A stretch of DNA of 5,784 nucleotides, taken from the NCBI GenBank assembly GCA_017457545.1, contig JAFTHF010000272.1, forward strand, positions 1 through 5,784, written 5' to 3'. Position numbers and translations under genes: made by a program. This DNA is from Clostridia bacterium (lineage in GTDB: Bacteria; Bacillota_A; Clostridia; Oscillospirales; CAG-272). Each line of letters begins with the position of its first letter. Position 1 is the stretch's first letter. Below the pieces are notes generated by a model that worked only from the letters and a program-made list of their open reading frames with translations, was not told the DNA's origin and did not search any database. This document shows, piece after piece, positions 1 through 3,600 of this stretch.

Positions 1-18
1 ATATCCAATGAATAAAAG

Positions 19-50
19 GAGCGCATATCCTGTAAAAGGGGTATGCGCTC
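19..50. terminator. Strong hairpin, likely intrinsic terminator of a neighbouring transcript
   Basis: GAGCGCATA (19-27) and TATGCGCTC (42-50) are perfect 9-bp inverted arms. The stem can continue inward through T28-G41, C29-G40, C30-G39 and T31-G38, leaving a six-base GTAAAA loop, so it is unusually stable for this A+T-rich setting. On the plus strand the bases after the stem (TGAATTTGTA) are a poor U-tract. Read on the minus strand the stem is followed by CTTTTATT, which is a better one. It could terminate a gene left of the window reading rightward, act bidirectionally, or be an attenuator. No gene inside the window would need a minus-strand terminator here. Confidence 0.55.
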
Positions 51-63
51 TGAATTTGTATAT

Positions 64-87
64 GGAAGAACCTTTCGATAATCTTCC
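64..87. repeat. 6-bp inverted repeat GGAAGA/TCTTCC
   Basis: GGAAGA (64-69) and TCTTCC (82-87) are exact reverse complements around a 12-base centre. They sit just left of the CGCATATG repeats and the -35 of promoter P1, where a dimeric regulator could bind. It is short enough to be chance in this composition, and no RNA role is obvious because it lies upstream of the predicted P1 start. Confidence 0.3.
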
Positions 88-89
88 CT

Positions 90-111
90 CGCATATGATT
101 GACGCATATGC
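90..111. promoter_or_regulatory. Twin CGCATATG repeats overlapping promoter P1, candidate operator
   Basis: The octamer CGCATATG occurs at 90-97 and 103-110, with 13 bp between starts. GCATATG (91-97) and CATATGC (105-111) also form an inverted pair, because the core is nearly palindromic. The first copy abuts the -35 hexamer (99-104) and the second overlaps its last two bases and the spacer, a classic position for repressor sites. The same CGCATA word forms the left arm of the 19-50 hairpin. No regulator gene is in the window, so the binding protein is unknown. Confidence 0.4.
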
Positions 112-127
112 TTTCCCTTGTTATAAT
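99..127 (+). promoter_or_regulatory. Promoter P1, near-consensus sigma-A type
   Basis: TTGACG (99-104) matches the -35 consensus at five of six positions. TATAAT (122-127) is a perfect -10, the spacer is exactly 17 bp, and TG at 119-120 supplies an extended -10. The predicted start is near 134. No gene begins soon after it: the first ATG (143) meets a TAG three codons later. P1 therefore either gives the large gene an unusually long leader of about 410 nt or makes a short untranslated RNA. No clear terminator lies between P1 and P2. Confidence 0.6.
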
Positions 128-133
128 GCAAGA

Positions 134-376
134 GAAAACAAATGAAAATATAGCCAAAAAAAGAAGACCTTTCTTCAGCTTTCCCACATTATGTAGTTCA
201 AACTTAAAAATCTTCACAATATCTTGATAAATCGCTGAATTTTTATGCAAAATCACATAAAAAGGAAGTGAAAATTTGTGCAACCCAACAGATTGTAAAT
301 CTAAACAAAAATCTGACTTTGAGTTTGTGCAAAGAGTAAAAAAAGTTAAAATCTTTGAAAAATATTAAATTTGATA
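134..376 (+). other. A+T-rich spacer between P1 and P2, no convincing gene
   Basis: This stretch would be transcribed from P1. I see no reading frame of normal gene character, no tRNA-like structure and no recognisable riboswitch core. It contains a short hairpin (GAAGA 163-167 with TCTTC 172-176) without a U-tract, three TTTRTGCAA words (242-332), and one weak 30-codon frame starting at TTG 276 that is discussed under findings. Its right end (338-375) is rich in short A-tracts and could act as an UP element for P2. Confidence 0.5.
242..332. repeat. Three spaced TTTRTGCAA words
   Basis: TTTATGCAA occurs at 242-250, and TTTGTGCAA at 275-283 and 324-332. The starts are 33 and 49 bp apart, roughly three and under five helical turns. 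The two exact copies are the longest direct repeat noticed in the spacer. They could be regulator sites upstream of P2 or chance in A+T-rich sequence. Confidence 0.25.
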
Positions 377-405
377 TTGAAAACTTTGCATTTGAATGTT
401 ATACT
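377..405 (+). promoter_or_regulatory. Promoter P2, extended -10 sigma-A type, proximal to the large gene
   Basis: TTGAAA (377-382) is separated by 17 bp from TATACT (400-405). TG at 397-398 gives the extended -10 form TGTTATACT. A-tracts at 338-344, 348-351 and 358-362 lie just upstream, as in UP elements. The predicted start is about 412, leaving a leader of about 135 nt before the ATG at 547. This is the most likely main promoter of the large gene. Confidence 0.7.
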
Positions 406-414
406 ACTCATAGT

Positions 415-496
415 TATAGGTGTCTCTATAGGGATTTTTGCACCCTTTTTGCGCCATTTTTGCGCTTTTTGGGTCAATTTAGGTATTATTATAGGG
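415..496 (+). repeat. Three TATAGG words in the predicted 5' leader
   Basis: TATAGG is present at 415-420 and 427-432, starts 12 bp apart, and again at 490-495. The second and third copies extend to TATAGGG. The third copy lies in the left arm of the 484-513 hairpin. They bracket the T5GC repeats. Whether they act as DNA or as RNA cannot be told from sequence. Confidence 0.3.
435..470 (+). repeat. Three tandem 11-bp repeats with core TTTTTGC, phased T-tracts
   Basis: TTTTTGC starts at 435, 446 and 457, an exact 11-bp period: TTTTTGCACCC, TTTTTGCGCCA, TTTTTGCGCTT. A fourth T5 tract is at 466-470. T-tract centres near 437, 448, 459 and 468 are spaced 11, 11 and 9 bp, close to one helical turn, which is known to favour intrinsic DNA curvature. 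The block lies at about +24 to +59 of the P2 transcript. In RNA the GCGC words at 451-454 and 462-465 could pair as a four-base stem followed by U5, too short for a normal terminator. Confidence 0.6.
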
Positions 497-513
497 AATC
501 CTATTTAGTAATA
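484..513 (+). other. Predicted A+U-rich leader hairpin upstream of the ribosome binding site
   Basis: ATAGG (491-495) and CCTAT (500-504) pair around a GAAT loop. Allowing a two-base bulge (505-506), the stem continues as 484-490 with 507-513, including one G-U pair. It ends 18 nt before the ribosome binding site, so it would not hide it. It could stabilise the 5' end of a very long mRNA or bind a regulator. It is a hand-folded prediction only. Confidence 0.35.
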
Positions 514-531
514 TATTTCAATTCTTTCATT

Positions 532-538
532 AAGGAGG
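532..538 (+). promoter_or_regulatory. Ribosome binding site AAGGAGG of the large gene
   Basis: AAGGAGG, close to the full anti-Shine-Dalgarno complement, is followed by an eight-base AAAATTTT spacer and ATG 547. It decides the start. The frame is open back to a TAA at 337-339, but that extension has no in-frame ATG and no comparable site before its TTG codons. Confidence 0.9.
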
Positions 539-546
539 AAAATTTT

Positions 547-636
547 ATGAAAGTTGGAAAAAAAGCGTTAAGTTGCTTGCTGGCTATTATGATGATAGTA
601 TCCAGCTGTTCTGTATGCTTCAGTGTTCTCGGCGCA
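547..636 (+). other. Signal peptide (residues 1-30)
   Basis: The N-region is MKVGKKAL, with three lysines. A hydrophobic core follows from about residue 8 to 28, and V27-L28-G29-A30 before TTDTKD is the best signal peptidase I site. This is the usual form of clostridial Sec signals. The core also contains V18-S19-S20-C21, which fits a relaxed lipobox, so lipoprotein processing before C21 is a less likely alternative. Confidence 0.85.
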
Positions 637-3600
637 ACGACCGACACTAAAGACATCTACAACGCAATTGTAATGCACTACGACAGCCTTATGGATGCCA
701 TAGACAAGGCAACGGTGGCGGATGAAGCTAAGAGAGATACATCCGGCGTACCCGTTAAAAATGGCTCCGTATGGGAGATCAAGAAAGACACCCTGAACGG
801 TGGTTGGCTTGCCGTTTCAAGAGCTATTGCGTCTTATGCCAAGGGCACAGTAGGCACTAACAAGACCTATGTGGACCTTGTTGACGCCATCAAGGCTGTC
901 GCAGCAGGCTATGCAGGTTCCAACGGACATCCCGTTGCAGACTACAACGCTATTCTTGAATATTACAAGTTTGGCTCAACTGCAACAGGCACCTTTGCAT
1001 CTCAGGACACCGTTACCCTTAACATTGGTACCGGCTTTGATTTGCTTGCCTTCAAGGATGTTGCCTCAATTGTTGACAAAACTTATTCAACAGCAGTTCT
1101 GAAGTTCACTCCCAAGGGTGAGCTTGCCACAGGCTACACTCTTTCAACTGCTGATGACATCAGTTTCACAACAACTGACTTTATTGAACCTGATACAGAC
1201 GTTGCTGCTATCAAGGGCGTTCTTGAGCAATGTATTGCTGCAGACGCTTTCAAAACATGGTTTAATAAAGCAACTCTCACAACAGATGATCTTGCTGCAA
1301 TGACTCAGCTCCTCGCTCTCTTTGACACAACAATGGCCATCACAGGTCTCGGCTACACAGAAGCTGAAATCTGGGATTACTATGTTGCGCCCGAAGTTAG
1401 CAAGACCTATGCTGAAACAAAGGCATGGTATGACGCTGCCGGTGCAAGAGCTGAAGCAGAGCCCAAGGCTGTGGCTTATAAGACAAGACTTGACGCTCTT
1501 ATGGCAACAGACCTTACTGCAATGGATGCTGCCGGTCTCTTTGCTCACAGACAGTCTGTTCAGGCAGTTGTTAATGAAATTGAAAACGACCAGTTCAGCA
1601 CTCTCGTAATCACTATCCTTAATGAAAAGGAAGCTAACTATTACGGTGCAAACGGCTATAAGGTTGAATCATATCTCAAAGAGCTTGGCTTAAAGATTGC
1701 CCAGGCTTATGCTCCTTTGTTTGCAGATCAGCTCGTTCAGCTTGCAACAGAAGCTGATACTCTCAAAACATCAAAGGATGTTGAGCTTGCTGAAGGTCAG
1801 ACTTGGGAAAGCACACCTGAATATGCTGCTGCTCTTGCATGGGTAACTGCAGCTTCTGATCTCATTTCTGATATCGACAGCTATGTTCTCGACGGCGCAA
1901 GCTTTGCTGACATCGCTGAATGCAAATCAGCTAACGGCAACGCTATCACAGAAGCTCTCTACAAAAAGGTAGCTGACGAGATCGGCGTAGTTTCTCTTGA
2001 TATCTACGGTACTTCATACCTTGAAGACAAGGCTGCCATGGATAAGATTATGACTTCTACCATCCTTACAGGTAGAAGCTACAACACTATCTATGAAATT
2101 GCTGAAGAATTCAGACTTCTCTATAACAAGGCTGCTCAGCTCAGAGATGACGCTACAATGCAGGCTGTTTATGCTGCAATTTATCCTGACGGTATTGAAG
2201 AATATGCAACATATCTCAACACCATGAAGGCTGCTGCAGCTCAGTCATATTATGATACCCTCGCTATCGTTGATGCATACTACAGCGAAGGCGGTTCAGT
2301 TAAGTATTATAACTTCGAAGGTATTATTGCTCGTGCCGAATCAACAAGAAACACATCAGGTACATACGCAACTGTTGCAACCTTCCTCAACAGCACTCCC
2401 GCTTATGTTCCCGATGCAGAATTAGAGCAGATTAAGGCTGCTGATATTTCAGCTCTCTATAATAAGATTTTCGGAACAGACGGTTATTATAACAAGGCTG
2501 TTGCTTTCCGTACCGGTCTTAACAATCTTCGTAATCTTGCATATCAGCACTCAAATGAGCAGACAGCCGATAAAAAGATCCTTTCCTATATCCTCAGGCA
2601 GGAGAATGTTACAGGTTCACAGTACGGCTGGGAAAGCTGCATTGGCTCTGTTAGTGTTGACAAGATCCGTGAATTTGTAAATGAAATCGAGCTTGTTCAG
2701 CAGACAGGTATTCAGACATCTAACGGCAAGATTACTGCCGGCGGTATTGAAGACCTTATGACTCTTGCTGTTGAAGATCTTGATAAGATTCTTATTTCTA
2801 ACGACCTTGGTACCCTCCTTAACTCACTTACAGCTAAAGAAAATGAAGAAACCGGCGCAACCGTAGGTTTCCTCGGTGTTTGGGGCTTTGATTACACCTT
2901 CAAAAACCCCGGTGGCGGAACAACAACGGTTAAAGCAGGTGATCCCTGTAAGAACCTTCGTGAATTCCTCATCAACCTTGTTGTTGGTCTTCTTTGGGGC
3001 GGTTCACTTCAGACAACACTCTTTACAGCACTTAACGGAGCTGTAGGCCCTGCTGTTTATAATATTGCAGATACAAATGGTCAGTGTCTGAGTGTTGTAA
3101 GTGCCAAAAAGAGCTTGTGGCAGTGGCTTCCCGAGATAACACAACGAGCAATTCCCACAATGCCACATCTTTATTATGAAGACTGGAATGGTATTGATAA
3201 TGTTGCTCAGACTGACGGTGCGAACCTTGAATGGTACAAGTATTTCACAGGTGAGGCTTTTAAGATGGGCGGCAATTCAGAATATGACTATACAATGATT
3301 CTGAAAGTGCTCCAGAAGGCACCTCTTGATAGAACAGTTTCCAATCAGAATAATGCTTCCGGTACAAGGGAAATCCGTTCTTATTGGGCTCCGTTCAAGT
3401 ACAACGATCAGATAGCAAGAGATGACTGTGCTTTGCTTGGCACATATTCACGTACTCTTCCTTATACAAGGGGATATGAAATAACACAGGATAAAACTCT
3501 TAATGCCAACCTTTGGACAGAGGGAGAGGATCAGCTTCCCTTCTGTAATGACGGCGCAAATTGTACTAACCCTGATCACTACTTCAACAGCAAAAAAGCA

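Noticed and set aside
163..176. GAAGA/TCTTC hairpin as a P1 transcript terminator
   Set aside because: The stem has five weak pairs and is followed by AGCTTTCCC rather than a U-tract.
435..467. CRISPR array or plasmid iterons
   Set aside because: The repeat unit is 11 bp with no spacers, and only three copies are present. No replication gene or cas gene is nearby, and the position inside a leader argues for a local regulatory role.
451..470. Intrinsic terminator formed by GCGC...GCGC followed by TTTTT
   Set aside because: The stem is only four base pairs, flanked by T-T mismatches, so it is too weak. Its parts are better explained as units of the 11-bp repeat.
340..546. In-frame extension of the giant protein upstream of ATG 547
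   Set aside because: The frame is open back to the TAA at 337-339, but the extension has no ATG, its TTG codons lack ribosome sites, and promoter P2 and its leader lie inside it. The signal peptide directly follows ATG 547.
1144..1548. Antisense frame of 134 codons, rich in Cys and Ser
   Set aside because: It is the complement of Ala/Thr-rich coding sequence (GCA/ACA read as TGC/TGT). No start signal is visible, and the sense frame is clearly the coded one.
869..1609. Several Leu/Gln-rich plus-strand frames of 61-95 codons
   Set aside because: These are out-of-frame readings of the giant gene (CTT and ACA repeats shifted by one base), without ribosome sites.
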